Shown: piece after piece, positions 39,517 to 48,645 of the stretch
Layout of the letters: each line of letters opens with the position of its first letter
Numbering within the stretch: position 1 is the first letter of the stretch
NCBI RefSeq assembly: GCF_013408335.1
Contig: NZ_JACBZR010000001.1
Location: 5,729,501 to 5,793,500 of the forward strand
Direction: 5' to 3'
Length of the DNA stretch: 64,000 nt
Origin: Nocardioides panzhihuensis
GTDB lineage: Bacteria; Actinomycetota; Actinomycetes; Propionibacteriales; Nocardioidaceae
Program-made: the position numbers and the translations under genes
The notes under the pieces: generated by a model
The model's input: only the letters and a program-made list of their open reading frames with translations
Database searches by the model: none
What the model was told of the DNA's origin: nothing

Positions 39517-40301
39517 TGTCATCCCTGACCGCCGCCAGGGTCCTGAAGCCGATCGGGACCGCTGGCTCGCTCTTCGCGTTCGCGCTGGATGTGGGGCGAG
39601 CCGTTTTCCGGCGACCCTTCCAGTTCCGCGAGTTCATCCAGCAGGCATGGTTCATCGCGTCGGTGACGATCGTCCCGACCGCGCTGGTCGCCATCCCTTT
39701 CGGTGCGGTCATCGCGTTGCAGGTCGGTGGCCTCGTGGCCCAGTTCGGCGCGCAGTCCTTCGTCGGGTCGGCCGCGGTCCTCGCGGTCGTCCAGCAGGCC
39801 GCCCCGATCGCGACCGCCCTGCTGGTCGCGGGTGCCGGTGGCTCGGCGATCGCCGCCGACCTCGGTGCCCGGAAGATCCGTGAAGAGCTCGACGCGATGA
39901 TGGTTCTGGGCATCGACCCGATCCAGCGTCTGGTGGTCCCGCGGGTTCTCGCCTGCATGATGATCGCGGTCTTCCTCAACGGCTTGGTCTCGATCGTCGG
40001 CGTCATGGGCGGCTACGTCTTCAACGTCATCATCCAGGGCGGCACCCCCGGCGCCTACCTGGCCAGCTTCACCGCGCTCGCGCAGATGGCCGACCTGTGG
40101 CAGGGCCTCGCGAAAGCGCTCGTGTTCGGTCTGATCGCGGCGATCGTGGCGTCGTACATGGGCATGAACGCCGGTGGCGGCCCCAAGGGCGTGGGTGACG
40201 CCGTGAACCAGTCGGTCGTCATCACGTTCCTGTTGCTGTTCATCGTGAACTTCGTGATGAGCGCGATCTTCCTGCAGATCATCCCGAGCAAGTCCGGTTA
40301 G
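39516..40301 (+). CDS. MlaE/YrbE family permease A
   Basis: Inner-membrane permease of the mce lipid importer, 261 residues, about five helices. Seen: FIQQAWFIASVTIVPTALVA, the coupling region GSAIAADLGARKIREELDAM, and GIDPIQRLVVPRVLACMMI. Pairs with the following permease as a heterodimer under the ATPase. ATG overlaps the ATPase stop (TGATG). Confidence 0.92.
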   Translation: MSSLTAARVLKPIGTAGSLFAFALDVGRAVFRRPFQFREFIQQAWFIASVTIVPTALVAIPFGAVIALQVGGLVAQFGAQSFVGSAAVLAVVQQAAPIATALLVAGAGGSAIAADLGARKIREELDAMMVLGIDPIQRLVVPRVLACMMIAVFLNGLVSIVGVMGGYVFNVIIQGGTPGAYLASFTALAQMADLWQGLAKALVFGLIAAIVASYMGMNAGGGPKGVGDAVNQSVVITFLLLFIVNFVMSAIFLQIIPSKSG

Positions 40302-40314
40302 GAGGGCGAGACGA

Positions 40315-41142
40315 ATGGCAACCATCAAGTCGATCTACGAGAAGCCGGCCAAGAGCCTCGACCACCTCGGTGACGAGCTCGGCTTCTACCTGCGCGCGGT
40401 CGCGTGGTTCCCACGCACGCTCAGGCGCTACAAGAAGGAGATCCTCCGGATCCTCGCCGAGGTCACCCTCGGCTCCGGCGCGCTGGCCGTCATCGGCGGC
40501 ACCGTCGGCGTGATCCTGGCGATGACCTTCTTCACCGGGGCCCAGGTCGGGCTCTCGGGCTACACCGCTCTCGACCAGCTCGGCACGTCGGCGTTCTCCG
40601 GGTTCGTGTCGGCCTACTTCAACACCCGCGAGATCGCCCCGCTGGTCGCGGGGATCGCGCTCGCGGCGACGGTCGGCTGCGGTTTCACCGCCCAGCTCGG
40701 CGCGATGCGAATCTCGGAGGAGGTCGACGCGCTCGAGGTGATGGCGATCCCGTCGCTGCCCTTCCTGGTCACGACCCGGATGATCGGCGGGCTGATCGCG
40801 ATCGTCCCGCTCTACGTGGTCGGTCTGCTGTCCTCGTACGTCGCCACCCGGTTCACGGTGATCCTCTTCTACGGCCAGAGCGCCGGCACCTACGACCACT
40901 ACTTCAACACCTTCCTGCCGCCCGTGGACGTGCTGTGGTCCTTCGGCAAGGTGCTGATCTTCGCGGTCGTGGTGATCCTGATCCACTGCTACCACGGCTA
41001 CAACGCCTCCGGCGGTCCTGCCGGCGTCGGTGTCGCGGTCGGCAAGGCGGTGCGTACGAGCATCGTGGCCGTCTCCGTGCTCGACCTGATGCTCTCGATG
41101 GCGATCTGGGGCAGCACGACGACGGTGAGGTTGGCGGGATGA
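40315..41142 (+). CDS. MlaE/YrbE family permease B
   Basis: Second permease of the mce system, 275 residues. Seen: the coupling segment GCGFTAQLGAMRISEEVDAL then EVMAIPSLPFLVTTRMIGGL, and several hydrophobic helices. A perfect AGGAGG lies 8 bp before its ATG, the only full-strength ribosome site inside this operon, since most other junctions are overlaps. Stop overlaps the first mce gene. Confidence 0.92.
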   Translation: MATIKSIYEKPAKSLDHLGDELGFYLRAVAWFPRTLRRYKKEILRILAEVTLGSGALAVIGGTVGVILAMTFFTGAQVGLSGYTALDQLGTSAFSGFVSAYFNTREIAPLVAGIALAATVGCGFTAQLGAMRISEEVDALEVMAIPSLPFLVTTRMIGGLIAIVPLYVVGLLSSYVATRFTVILFYGQSAGTYDHYFNTFLPPVDVLWSFGKVLIFAVVVILIHCYHGYNASGGPAGVGVAVGKAVRTSIVAVSVLDLMLSMAIWGSTTTVRLAG

Positions 41143-42500
41143 CTGAGACACTCAGCCGTGAAGGCGTCGAGCACCACGTGCCCGCTCCGCGCAAGCGGAG
41201 CGCGGTGGCGCTCGCCTGGGGCAGGCAGAAGGGGAAGGTCCTCGGGGTCGTCTTCATCGCGCTGGTCCTCGCGGCGCTCACCCTGACCTGGGCGCAGTTC
41301 ACCAACAAGTTCGGCAACTTCGAGGAGATCACCCTCAAGGCCGACCGCATCGGCCTCCAGCTCCCCGACCGTGCCGACGTCAAGGTCCGTGGCCTGATCG
41401 TCGGCGAGGTCCTCGAGATGAAGCCGACCGACGAGGGCGCCGAGCTGACCCTGGGGCTGTTCCCCGACGAGATCAGCAAGGTCCACCCCGACGTGACCGG
41501 CGCGATCCTCCCCAAGACTCTCTTCGGTCAGAAGTACGTCTCGCTGGTCCCGCCTGAGACCGAGTTCACCGAGTCGATCCAGGCGGGTGCGGTCATCGAG
41601 AAGACGAAGATGGCCACCGAGGTCCAGGCCGTGCTGCGTGACCTCTACCCGCTGCTGCGGACGATCCAGCCGGCCGATCTCAACAACACGCTCAACGCGC
41701 TCGCCACCGCGCTCGAGGGGCGGGGCGACAAGCTCGGCGAGTCGCTGGACACCCTCGACTCCTACCTGAAGCGACTGAACCCCGAGATCCCGGCGCTGAT
41801 CGAGGATCTCGAGCTCGCCACCGAGGTCTCGGGCACCTACCAGGCCGTGCTGCCGGAGATCGGCCAGATCCTCCGCAACTCCATCGTCACCGCGACCACG
41901 CTCGAGGACCGCGAGGTGCAGCTCAACAAGATGCTGACCGATGTCACCGCCTTCTCGAACACCGCTGACGAGTTCCTCGACGACAACGGCGACACGCTGA
42001 TCCAGCTCGGTGAGGTCGGCCGGCCGGTCACCCAGGCGCTGGCCCGCTACGCGCCGATGTTCCCCTGCCTGATCGGAGGCATGGACATCCTCACCGACGA
42101 GTTCACCGAGGTGTTCCGCAACTACACCGTCCACATCACGCTGGAGACCATTCCGCACCTGACTCGTCCGTACTCGACCAAGGACAAGCCACGCTACGGC
42201 GAGGACAGCGGTCCTCAGTGCGGCGAGCTTCCGAACGCGTCGTGGAACCAGGACAAGCCGTTCGCCCCGTTCCCCAACAAGGACGACGGTGTCGACGAGC
42301 CCACCGGAAAGGGCGTCATGCGCTCCGCCACCGGGTCGACCGAGTACTCGGCCCTGTCATATGTCGGTACGTCGGCCGAGGCCGATGTCATCAACGAGCT
42401 GTTCGCCCCGGGTATGGGCATGAGCGCAGACGAGGTCCCGGACCTCGGCGCGCTGATGCTCGGTCCGGCCGCGCGTGGAGCGGAGGTGAGCTACGAATGA
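41139..42500 (+). CDS. Mce family protein A (first of six)
   Basis: 453 residues. Order: cytoplasmic head, one membrane helix VLGVVFIALVLAALTLTWAQ, MCE/MlaD domain (ADRIGLQLPDRADVKVRGL, TLFGQKYVSLVPP), a long coiled coil (NNTLNALATALEGRGDKLGE and onward), and a C-terminal region with two Cys. Six such proteins assemble a hetero-hexameric tube that conveys lipid across the periplasm. ATGA overlaps on both sides. Confidence 0.92.
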   Translation: MTETLSREGVEHHVPAPRKRSAVALAWGRQKGKVLGVVFIALVLAALTLTWAQFTNKFGNFEEITLKADRIGLQLPDRADVKVRGLIVGEVLEMKPTDEGAELTLGLFPDEISKVHPDVTGAILPKTLFGQKYVSLVPPETEFTESIQAGAVIEKTKMATEVQAVLRDLYPLLRTIQPADLNNTLNALATALEGRGDKLGESLDTLDSYLKRLNPEIPALIEDLELATEVSGTYQAVLPEIGQILRNSIVTATTLEDREVQLNKMLTDVTAFSNTADEFLDDNGDTLIQLGEVGRPVTQALARYAPMFPCLIGGMDILTDEFTEVFRNYTVHITLETIPHLTRPYSTKDKPRYGEDSGPQCGELPNASWNQDKPFAPFPNKDDGVDEPTGKGVMRSATGSTEYSALSYVGTSAEADVINELFAPGMGMSADEVPDLGALMLGPAARGAEVSYE

Positions 42501-43549
42501 GCGCAACGAAGCTCTTCGACGCCAAGACCTTCCAGGACTTCTGGAAGCTGGTCGTCTTCATCATCGTCACGACGCTGGCCACCGCTCTGCTCGCGATCAC
42601 GATCGGCAACGTCACGTTCGGTCGGACCGATGAGTACAAGGCGGTCTTCACCGACGTCACAGGCGTGAACAAGGGCGACGACGTACGCATCGCCGGGGTC
42701 AAGGTCGGCTCGGTCAAGGGCATCGAGATCTCCGACGACGCGCGCACCGCAGTGGTCACCTTCACGGTCGACAGCGCGCAGCAGATCGCGACCACGACCG
42801 AGGCGACGATCAAGTACCGCAACCTGATCGGTCAGCGCTACCTCGCGCTGACCAACCAGCTGGTGGGCGACTCGTCGGCGATGCAGGAGGGCCAGACCAT
42901 CCCGGTCGGACAGACCCATCCGGCGCTCGATCTGACGGTCCTCTTCAACGGGTTCAAGCCGCTCTTCCAGGCGCTGTCGCCCAACGATGTCAACACCCTC
43001 TCCTACGAGATCGTCCAGGTCTTCCAGGGCGAGGGCGGCACCTTGGAGAGCCTGCTCTCCCACACGGCCTCGCTGACCTCGACGCTGGCCGAGAAGGACC
43101 AGATCATCAATGCCCTGATCGACAACCTCACCGAGGTGCTCGAGCACGTGGGCGACCGGGAGAAGGAGCTCTCCAGGCTGATCGTGACCTTCCGTGACTT
43201 CGTCGGCGGGCTCAACAACGACCGCGAGGCGATCCTCGGGTCGCTCGACCAGATCTCGGCGCTCTCCGTGGAGACCGCTGACCTGGTGCACGAGGTGAAG
43301 GACCCGCTCCTGGAGGACCTGCGCGAGGCCCGGAGGTTCTCCGACGAGGTCGCCAAGGACAAGAAGCAGCTCGACGACGCCCTCCAGCTCCAGCCGATCA
43401 AGCTGGACAAGATCGGTGCGACGGCGACCTACGGCGGCTGGTTCAACTTCTACCTCTGCGGTCTGCGGGGCACGATCCGGGACGCTGAGGGCAAGGACCA
43501 GTTCATCGATCTCTACAAGCCCGGTCAAGCGAGGTGCAACCTCGGATGA
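42497..43549 (+). CDS. Mce family protein B
   Basis: 350 residues. N-terminal helix WKLVVFIIVTTLATALLAIT, MCE domain with DVTGVNKGDDVRIAGVKVGS and IKYRNLIGQRYLALT, coiled-coil region (LREARRFSDEVAKDKKQLDD), and two C-terminal Cys in FYLCGLRG and QARCNLG. Coupled by overlaps to its neighbours. Confidence 0.92.
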   Translation: MSATKLFDAKTFQDFWKLVVFIIVTTLATALLAITIGNVTFGRTDEYKAVFTDVTGVNKGDDVRIAGVKVGSVKGIEISDDARTAVVTFTVDSAQQIATTTEATIKYRNLIGQRYLALTNQLVGDSSAMQEGQTIPVGQTHPALDLTVLFNGFKPLFQALSPNDVNTLSYEIVQVFQGEGGTLESLLSHTASLTSTLAEKDQIINALIDNLTEVLEHVGDREKELSRLIVTFRDFVGGLNNDREAILGSLDQISALSVETADLVHEVKDPLLEDLREARRFSDEVAKDKKQLDDALQLQPIKLDKIGATATYGGWFNFYLCGLRGTIRDAEGKDQFIDLYKPGQARCNLG

Positions 43550-44523
43550 TTCCCTTCCGCGAACGTAACCCTGTCAAGATCGGCGCCGTCTCGATCGCCG
43601 TCCTCGTCATGCTGATGGTGATGGCCTTCAAGGCCGACAGCCTGCCGCTGATCGGCGGCGGCACAACCTACTACGCCAACTTCTCCGAGGCCGGTGGCCT
43701 GAAGACCGGCGACGAGGTCCGGGTGGCCGGTGTCCGTGTCGGCAAGGTCGACTCGATCGAGCTCGACGGCAACCAGGTCAAGGTCGGCTTCAAGATCCGC
43801 GAGAAGGTCAACTTCGGCGAGAGCTCCGGGGCGGGCGTACGGGTGAAGACGCTGCTCGGTGACATGTTCCTCGAGCTGCAGCCGGCCGGCGACGGCCAGA
43901 TGCGAGCGGGTGCCACCATCCCGGTGGACCGCACCGAGTCCCCCTACGACGTCGTCGAGGCCTTCGAGGGTCTGGCCGACACCTCCGCCAACATCGACAA
44001 GGATCAGCTCGCCGCGGCGCTCACCACGCTCGCTGATCTGACCCGGTCGACGCCGGAGGAGTTCCAGGCCGCCCTCACCGGCGTCTCGGACCTCTCCCGC
44101 AACCTGGCCGCCAAGGACGAGCGCATCGAGTCGCTGCTCACCCAGCTCGACCGGGTGACCAAGGTGCTCGACGAGCGCGACGAGGACCTAATCACCCTGA
44201 TGAACGATGCCAACCAGCTCTTCACGGCGCTGGTCGAGCGTCGGGAGGCTGTCCACAACCTGCTCATCTCCACCCAGCAGCTCTCGAAGGAGCTCTCCCA
44301 GCTGGTCGACGACAGCCGAGCCGACCTCAAGCCCGCGCTCGAGAGCCTCGACGTGATCCTCGACGTGTTCACGAAGAACGAGGAGAGCCTGGAGAAGTCG
44401 CTGCAGCTGCTGGCGCCGTTCTACAAGGTCTTCAACAACACCCTGGGCAACGGCCCCTGGTGGGACACCTACATCCAGAACATGCCTCCCGTCCCGGCTC
44501 TCACAGGAGGGAGGACCCCATGA
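43546..44523 (+). CDS. Mce family protein C
   Basis: 325 residues. N-terminal helix VKIGAVSIAVLVMLMVMAFK, MCE domain with EAGGLKTGDEVRVAGVRVGK and VKTLLGDMFLELQP, then a long coiled coil (DERIESLLTQLDRVTKVLDE). I chose ATG 43546, which overlaps the previous stop. Its stop overlaps the start of a 28-codon micro-frame. Confidence 0.92.
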   Translation: MIPFRERNPVKIGAVSIAVLVMLMVMAFKADSLPLIGGGTTYYANFSEAGGLKTGDEVRVAGVRVGKVDSIELDGNQVKVGFKIREKVNFGESSGAGVRVKTLLGDMFLELQPAGDGQMRAGATIPVDRTESPYDVVEAFEGLADTSANIDKDQLAAALTTLADLTRSTPEEFQAALTGVSDLSRNLAAKDERIESLLTQLDRVTKVLDERDEDLITLMNDANQLFTALVERREAVHNLLISTQQLSKELSQLVDDSRADLKPALESLDVILDVFTKNEESLEKSLQLLAPFYKVFNNTLGNGPWWDTYIQNMPPVPALTGGRTP

Positions 44524-44606
44524 ACGAGCGTCAGCGAGTGAACCTGAGGACCTTCATGCCGCCGCGTCCGTATCCTGGCGCTTGCGCTACGGAGGTGGCG
44601 GCATGA
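44520..44606 (+). CDS. Possible 28-residue relay peptide between Mce C and Mce D
   Basis: An open frame of 28 codons (MNERQRVNLRTFMPPRPYPG onward) begins in an ATGA shared with the Mce C stop and ends in an ATGA shared with the Mce D start. It exactly bridges the only long junction (79 bp) among the six mce genes. The peptide has no recognised motif, and the Mce D start has its own GGAGGTGG site, so it may be chance or a translational relay. Confidence 0.35.
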   Translation: MNERQRVNLRTFMPPRPYPGACATEVAA

Positions 44607-45745
44607 ACAAAATCATCGTCCCGATCATCATCGGCGCTCTGGTCCTCGGCATCGGAGCGTGGGCGCTGGTGCGCGACACCGGCGAGAAGACGCTGGTGGC
44701 CCACTTCCCACGCACCGTCTCGCTCTACGAGGGCAGCGATCTGCGGGTGCTCGGTGTCGCTGTCGGCAAGGTGACCGAGGTCGAGCCGAACGGCACCGAC
44801 GTCAAGGTCACCATGGAGTACGACAGCGACGTCCACCTGCCCGCGGACGCGAAGGCCGTGGTCATCTCGCCCTCGATCGTCGGCGACCGCTACGTCCAGG
44901 CGACCCCTGCGTACGACGGTGGGAAGAAGCTGGCCGACGGCGCGGTGCTGAGCACCGCCAAGACCTCGGTCCCGGTCGAGCTCGACCAGATCTACTCCAG
45001 CGTCGACGACCTGGTGGTCGCGATCGGTCCCGACGGCGCCAACAAGAACGGCGCCCTCACCGACCTGCTGCAGCAGACCGCGAAGAACCTCGGCGGGCAG
45101 GGCGAGAAGATCAACTCGACCGTCGGCGACCTCGGCAAGCTGACCAAGACGCTCGACAACCGCGACGAGCAGTTCTTCAACTCCGCCGAGCAGCTCGAGG
45201 GCTTCGTCGGCACCCTCGCCGAGAACGACCAGACCGTACGCGACTTCGCCCAGGCCCTCGCGGAGGTCTCCTCGATGCTCGAGGGCGAGCGCGAAGAGCT
45301 CGCCGCATCGATGAAGAACCTCTCGGTGGCGCTGACCAAGGTGACCCAGTTCGTCAGGGACAACAAGGCGATCCTGCGCGAGGACATCCAGGGGCTCAAC
45401 CGGATCGCGAAGGTCCTCGTGCGGCAGCGCAAGGCGCTCGACGAGAGCCTTCAGACGGCGCCGCTGGCGCTCAACAACCTGGGCCTGGCCTACAACCCGG
45501 AGACCGGCACGCTCGACACCAACGCCAACATCACCATGGTGCTCGACGAGATCCTGGAGAACCCGGCGTCGTTCCTGTGCAGCCTGGTGGACCAGGCGAC
45601 GAACGGCAGCAGCGCCGAGACCTGCTCCCAGATCCGACAGCTGCCGGGCCTGAACCGGTCCGCGGCGATCGGTCTCGGCACCGGTTCGTCCTATGGGGTC
45701 CCCTACGACATGTCGCTCGGCGGCCTGGTGGAGGTGAAGGAATGA
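44603..45745 (+). CDS. Mce family protein D
   Basis: 380 residues. N-terminal helix KIIVPIIIGALVLGIGAWAL, MCE domain with VSLYEGSDLRVLGVAVGKVT and SPSIVGDRYVQATP, extended coiled coil, and two C-terminal Cys. I chose the ATG at 44603 because GGAGGTGG lies 5-12 bp upstream; an in-frame start at 44582 precedes that site. ATGA overlap with the next gene. Confidence 0.92.
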   Translation: MNKIIVPIIIGALVLGIGAWALVRDTGEKTLVAHFPRTVSLYEGSDLRVLGVAVGKVTEVEPNGTDVKVTMEYDSDVHLPADAKAVVISPSIVGDRYVQATPAYDGGKKLADGAVLSTAKTSVPVELDQIYSSVDDLVVAIGPDGANKNGALTDLLQQTAKNLGGQGEKINSTVGDLGKLTKTLDNRDEQFFNSAEQLEGFVGTLAENDQTVRDFAQALAEVSSMLEGEREELAASMKNLSVALTKVTQFVRDNKAILREDIQGLNRIAKVLVRQRKALDESLQTAPLALNNLGLAYNPETGTLDTNANITMVLDEILENPASFLCSLVDQATNGSSAETCSQIRQLPGLNRSAAIGLGTGSSYGVPYDMSLGGLVEVKE

Positions 45746-47226
45746 TGCCGAAGCGGAACACGATGAGGCGCGCCGTCCAGACGTTCGTCGGCGTGATCGC
45801 CGGCGCCATGGTGCTGACCGGCTGTGGGACCTTCTCCGTCTACGACCTCCCGCTCCCGGGTGGCGTGGACGCCGGCAACGATGCGATCTCGGTGACGGCG
45901 CAGTTCCAGGACGTCCTGGACCTGGTGCCGCAGTCGACGGTCAAGCTCGAGGACATCGACGTCGGCAAGATCGACAAGGTCTGGCTCGACGATGGTGTCG
46001 CGACCGTCGAGATGCTGCTCAAGAAGAACGTCGACCTGCCGACCAACGTGCGGGCCTCCATCCAGCAGACCTCACTGCTCGGCGAGAAGTTCGTCGCCCT
46101 GGAGCGTCCCGCCGAGCCGGAGCCGACCAAGCTCGACGACGGCTCGACCATCCCGCTGGCGCAGACCGGGCGCAACCCGGAGATCGAAGAGGTCTTCAGT
46201 GCGCTGAGCCTGCTGCTCAACGGCGGCGGCGTAGCCCAGCTGAAGACGATCTCGACAGAGCTCAACAAGGCGCTCGCCGGTCGGGAGGACGCGGCCCGCT
46301 CCGTTCTCCACCAGGTGGAGCAGCTGGCGCGCGAGCTCGACAACAACAAGGAGAAGATCGTCGCGGCCATCGAGGCGCTCGATGCGCTGGCGAAGGCCAC
46401 CAACGCGCAGATGGGCTCCATCGACGCCGCGCTCGACGAGCTGCCCTCGGCGATCGCGAGCATCGACACGCAGCGCGCCGATCTGGTCAAGATGCTCAAG
46501 GCCCTCCAGCGGCTCGGCGACACCGGCGTACGTGTCATCCGGGCGTCCAAGGACAACACCATCGGCATCGTGAAGGACCTTCAGCCGGTCCTCTCGAACC
46601 TGGCCGACTCGGGTGACGACTTCGTCCGGTCGATGAACACGATCCTCACCTACCCGTTCGTCGACGCGGCCGTCGGTGGTTCGCCGCAGACCGCCCGCAA
46701 CCTGCACCAGGGTGACTTCGTCAACCTCGACGTCACCCTCGACCTCAACCTCGACACGCTGCTCCAGAACGCGCCGCGGGTCGGCGACACCGTCTGCTGG
46801 GGTCTCGACGAGATCAACCGCCACATCAAGACCTTCCCCGACGAGAAGACCGCTCTCGACTGGCTCAACAACCTCACCAACGTCTGCAACGAGGGCGGGC
46901 TGGCCGGCGCCATCGACACCTGCCAGGAGGCGCTGACCGGACAGTCGAACGCGCCCGCGGAGTGCGTGACGGGCCTGCTCCGATCCATCGGGAAGACCCT
47001 CGAAGGTGTTCTCGGGCTCGGGATGACCTCGCCCAACAGCGGCGGGAGCACCGCCGACGACGGCTCCGGGTGCGTCCTGATCCTGTTCTGTCGGGCCGGC
47101 GCCACACCAGGGACGCATGCGGTGACCTACGACGAGCTGAGCAAGGAGCTCGACCCCGGTCTGACCTCGCTGATGATCCCGGCTCTGAGCACCTCGAGCA
47201 ACACCCACCAGGAGGGCGTCTCATGA
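45742..47226 (+). CDS. Mce family lipoprotein E
   Basis: 494 residues, the lipoprotein member of the set. Signal peptide with lipobox AMVLTGCGTF (Cys near residue 28), MCE domain with VKLEDIDVGKIDKVWLDDGV and QTSLLGEKFVALERP, coiled coil, then a Cys-rich C-terminal region (VCWGLDEIN, NVCNEGG, DTCQEAL, ECVTGLL, GCVLILFC). Corresponds by position and lipobox to the LprK-type MceE of mycobacteria. Confidence 0.92.
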   Translation: MMPKRNTMRRAVQTFVGVIAGAMVLTGCGTFSVYDLPLPGGVDAGNDAISVTAQFQDVLDLVPQSTVKLEDIDVGKIDKVWLDDGVATVEMLLKKNVDLPTNVRASIQQTSLLGEKFVALERPAEPEPTKLDDGSTIPLAQTGRNPEIEEVFSALSLLLNGGGVAQLKTISTELNKALAGREDAARSVLHQVEQLARELDNNKEKIVAAIEALDALAKATNAQMGSIDAALDELPSAIASIDTQRADLVKMLKALQRLGDTGVRVIRASKDNTIGIVKDLQPVLSNLADSGDDFVRSMNTILTYPFVDAAVGGSPQTARNLHQGDFVNLDVTLDLNLDTLLQNAPRVGDTVCWGLDEINRHIKTFPDEKTALDWLNNLTNVCNEGGLAGAIDTCQEALTGQSNAPAECVTGLLRSIGKTLEGVLGLGMTSPNSGGSTADDGSGCVLILFCRAGATPGTHAVTYDELSKELDPGLTSLMIPALSTSSNTHQEGVS

Positions 47227-48491
47227 TCACCCGCCGGACGAAGATGCAGCTGATGGTCTTCTTGCTGATCACCCTCGTCGGGGTCAGCTTCGTGGGTGCG
47301 CGCTACGCCCGCCTGGGCTCCCTGTTCGTCAAGGACCACTACGTCGTGGTCGCCCACTTCGCCCAGTCCGGCGGCATCTACGAGGATGCCGAGGTCGATT
47401 ACAGAGGCGTCAAGATCGGCCAGGTCGGTGAGCTGGTGCTCAACCGCACCGGTGTCGACGTGACCCTCAAGATCGACAAGGACTGGCAGGACGAGATCCC
47501 GGCAGACAGCCTCGCCGTGGTCGGCAACCGTTCGGCCGTCGGCGAGCAGTACGTCGAGCTGCAGCCGCAGTCCAAGGGCGCGCCCTACCTGGAGGACGGG
47601 TCGGAGATCGCCCGTGCCGCCACGACCACGCCGCTGCCGACCGAGAAGCTTCTCGAGGACGTCGCCACGACGGTGAACTCTGTCGACCAGAAGGCGCTCA
47701 CGACGACCGTCGACGAGCTCGGCAAGAGCTTCGCCGGCACCGGTCAGGACCTGCAGACCATCATCGACACCGGCACCGCCTTCGTGGAGACGGCCGACCA
47801 GAACTTCGCGCTCACCACGCAGCTGATCCGGGACAGCAACACCGTCCTCCAGGGACAGCTGGACAGCAGCTCGGCGATCAAGTCGTTCGCGTCAGACCTG
47901 GAGCTGTTCACCGGCACGCTGGCGGGCTCCAACAAGGACCTGATCAAGCTGATCGAGAGCGGTTCGGCCAGCTCCGTCGAGCTGCGGCAGTTCCTGGAGC
48001 AGAACGAGGTCGAGATCAGCGAGCTCCTCAACGAGGTGCTGGTGACCGGCAAGGTCGTCCGGAAGAACCTCCCGGGCCTCAAGCACCTGCTCTCGATCTT
48101 CCCGACCGTGGTCGAGGGCAGCTTCGCGGTCGTCGACGTCGGCAACCCCGGCCTGGCGCAGGCCCACTTCGGCATGGCGCTGACCACCCAGACGCCGTGC
48201 AAGCAGGGTTACGAGAGCACGAAGAAGCGGAGCCCGCTGGATCTGGACAGCCGTCCGTTCAACACGGAGGTCTCCTGCACCGAGGACCCGACCAAGTCGA
48301 ACGCTCGCGGTTCCAGCCAGCTGCCGCGTGCGGCTGCTGGTGAGACCGGATCGATCGCGACCTTCGACCCCGAGACCGGCGAGCTCACCTGGAGCGACAT
48401 GGAGGACGCCTCGGTCTCGACCGCTGCTCCGTCCTCCTACGGCGACGACGCCTGGAAGTGGCTCTACCTCCAGCCGATGGAGACCGAGTAG
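47223..48491 (+). CDS. Mce family protein F
   Basis: 422 residues. N-terminal helix MQLMVFLLITLVGVSFVGAR, MCE domain with GGIYEDAEVDYRGVKIGQVG and NRSAVGEQYVELQP, coiled coil, and a C-terminus ending APSSYGDDAWKWLYLQPMET. Odd: a second diverged copy of the 3' end follows the stop in another frame, and that copy's stop (48643-48645) overlaps the next gene's TTG, as if the gene once ended there. Confidence 0.92.
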   Translation: MITRRTKMQLMVFLLITLVGVSFVGARYARLGSLFVKDHYVVVAHFAQSGGIYEDAEVDYRGVKIGQVGELVLNRTGVDVTLKIDKDWQDEIPADSLAVVGNRSAVGEQYVELQPQSKGAPYLEDGSEIARAATTTPLPTEKLLEDVATTVNSVDQKALTTTVDELGKSFAGTGQDLQTIIDTGTAFVETADQNFALTTQLIRDSNTVLQGQLDSSSAIKSFASDLELFTGTLAGSNKDLIKLIESGSASSVELRQFLEQNEVEISELLNEVLVTGKVVRKNLPGLKHLLSIFPTVVEGSFAVVDVGNPGLAQAHFGMALTTQTPCKQGYESTKKRSPLDLDSRPFNTEVSCTEDPTKSNARGSSQLPRAAAGETGSIATFDPETGELTWSDMEDASVSTAAPSSYGDDAWKWLYLQPMETE

Positions 48492-48540
48492 CCGGACCAG
48501 CCGACCACCACGCCGCCGACCGGACCCGGGGTCCCGGAGT

Positions 48541-48645
48541 GCTGCCGCATCGACCGATCCGTCGGCGGCGTACGGTGATGATGCCCGGAACTGGCTCCTC
48601 GCCGAGCGACTGACCACCACCGTTACAGGAAAAGTGATCCTTTGA
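48541..48645 (+). pseudogene. Displaced second copy of the Mce F 3' end
   Basis: In a frame different from Mce F this reads ASTDPSAAYGDDARNWLL and onward to a stop at 48643-48645, matching VSTAAPSSYGDDAWKWLY from 48408-48471 in the gene. The offset is 133 bp, not a multiple of three. The frame's stop overlaps the TTG of the next gene (TTGA). No independent start is visible. Confidence 0.5.
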
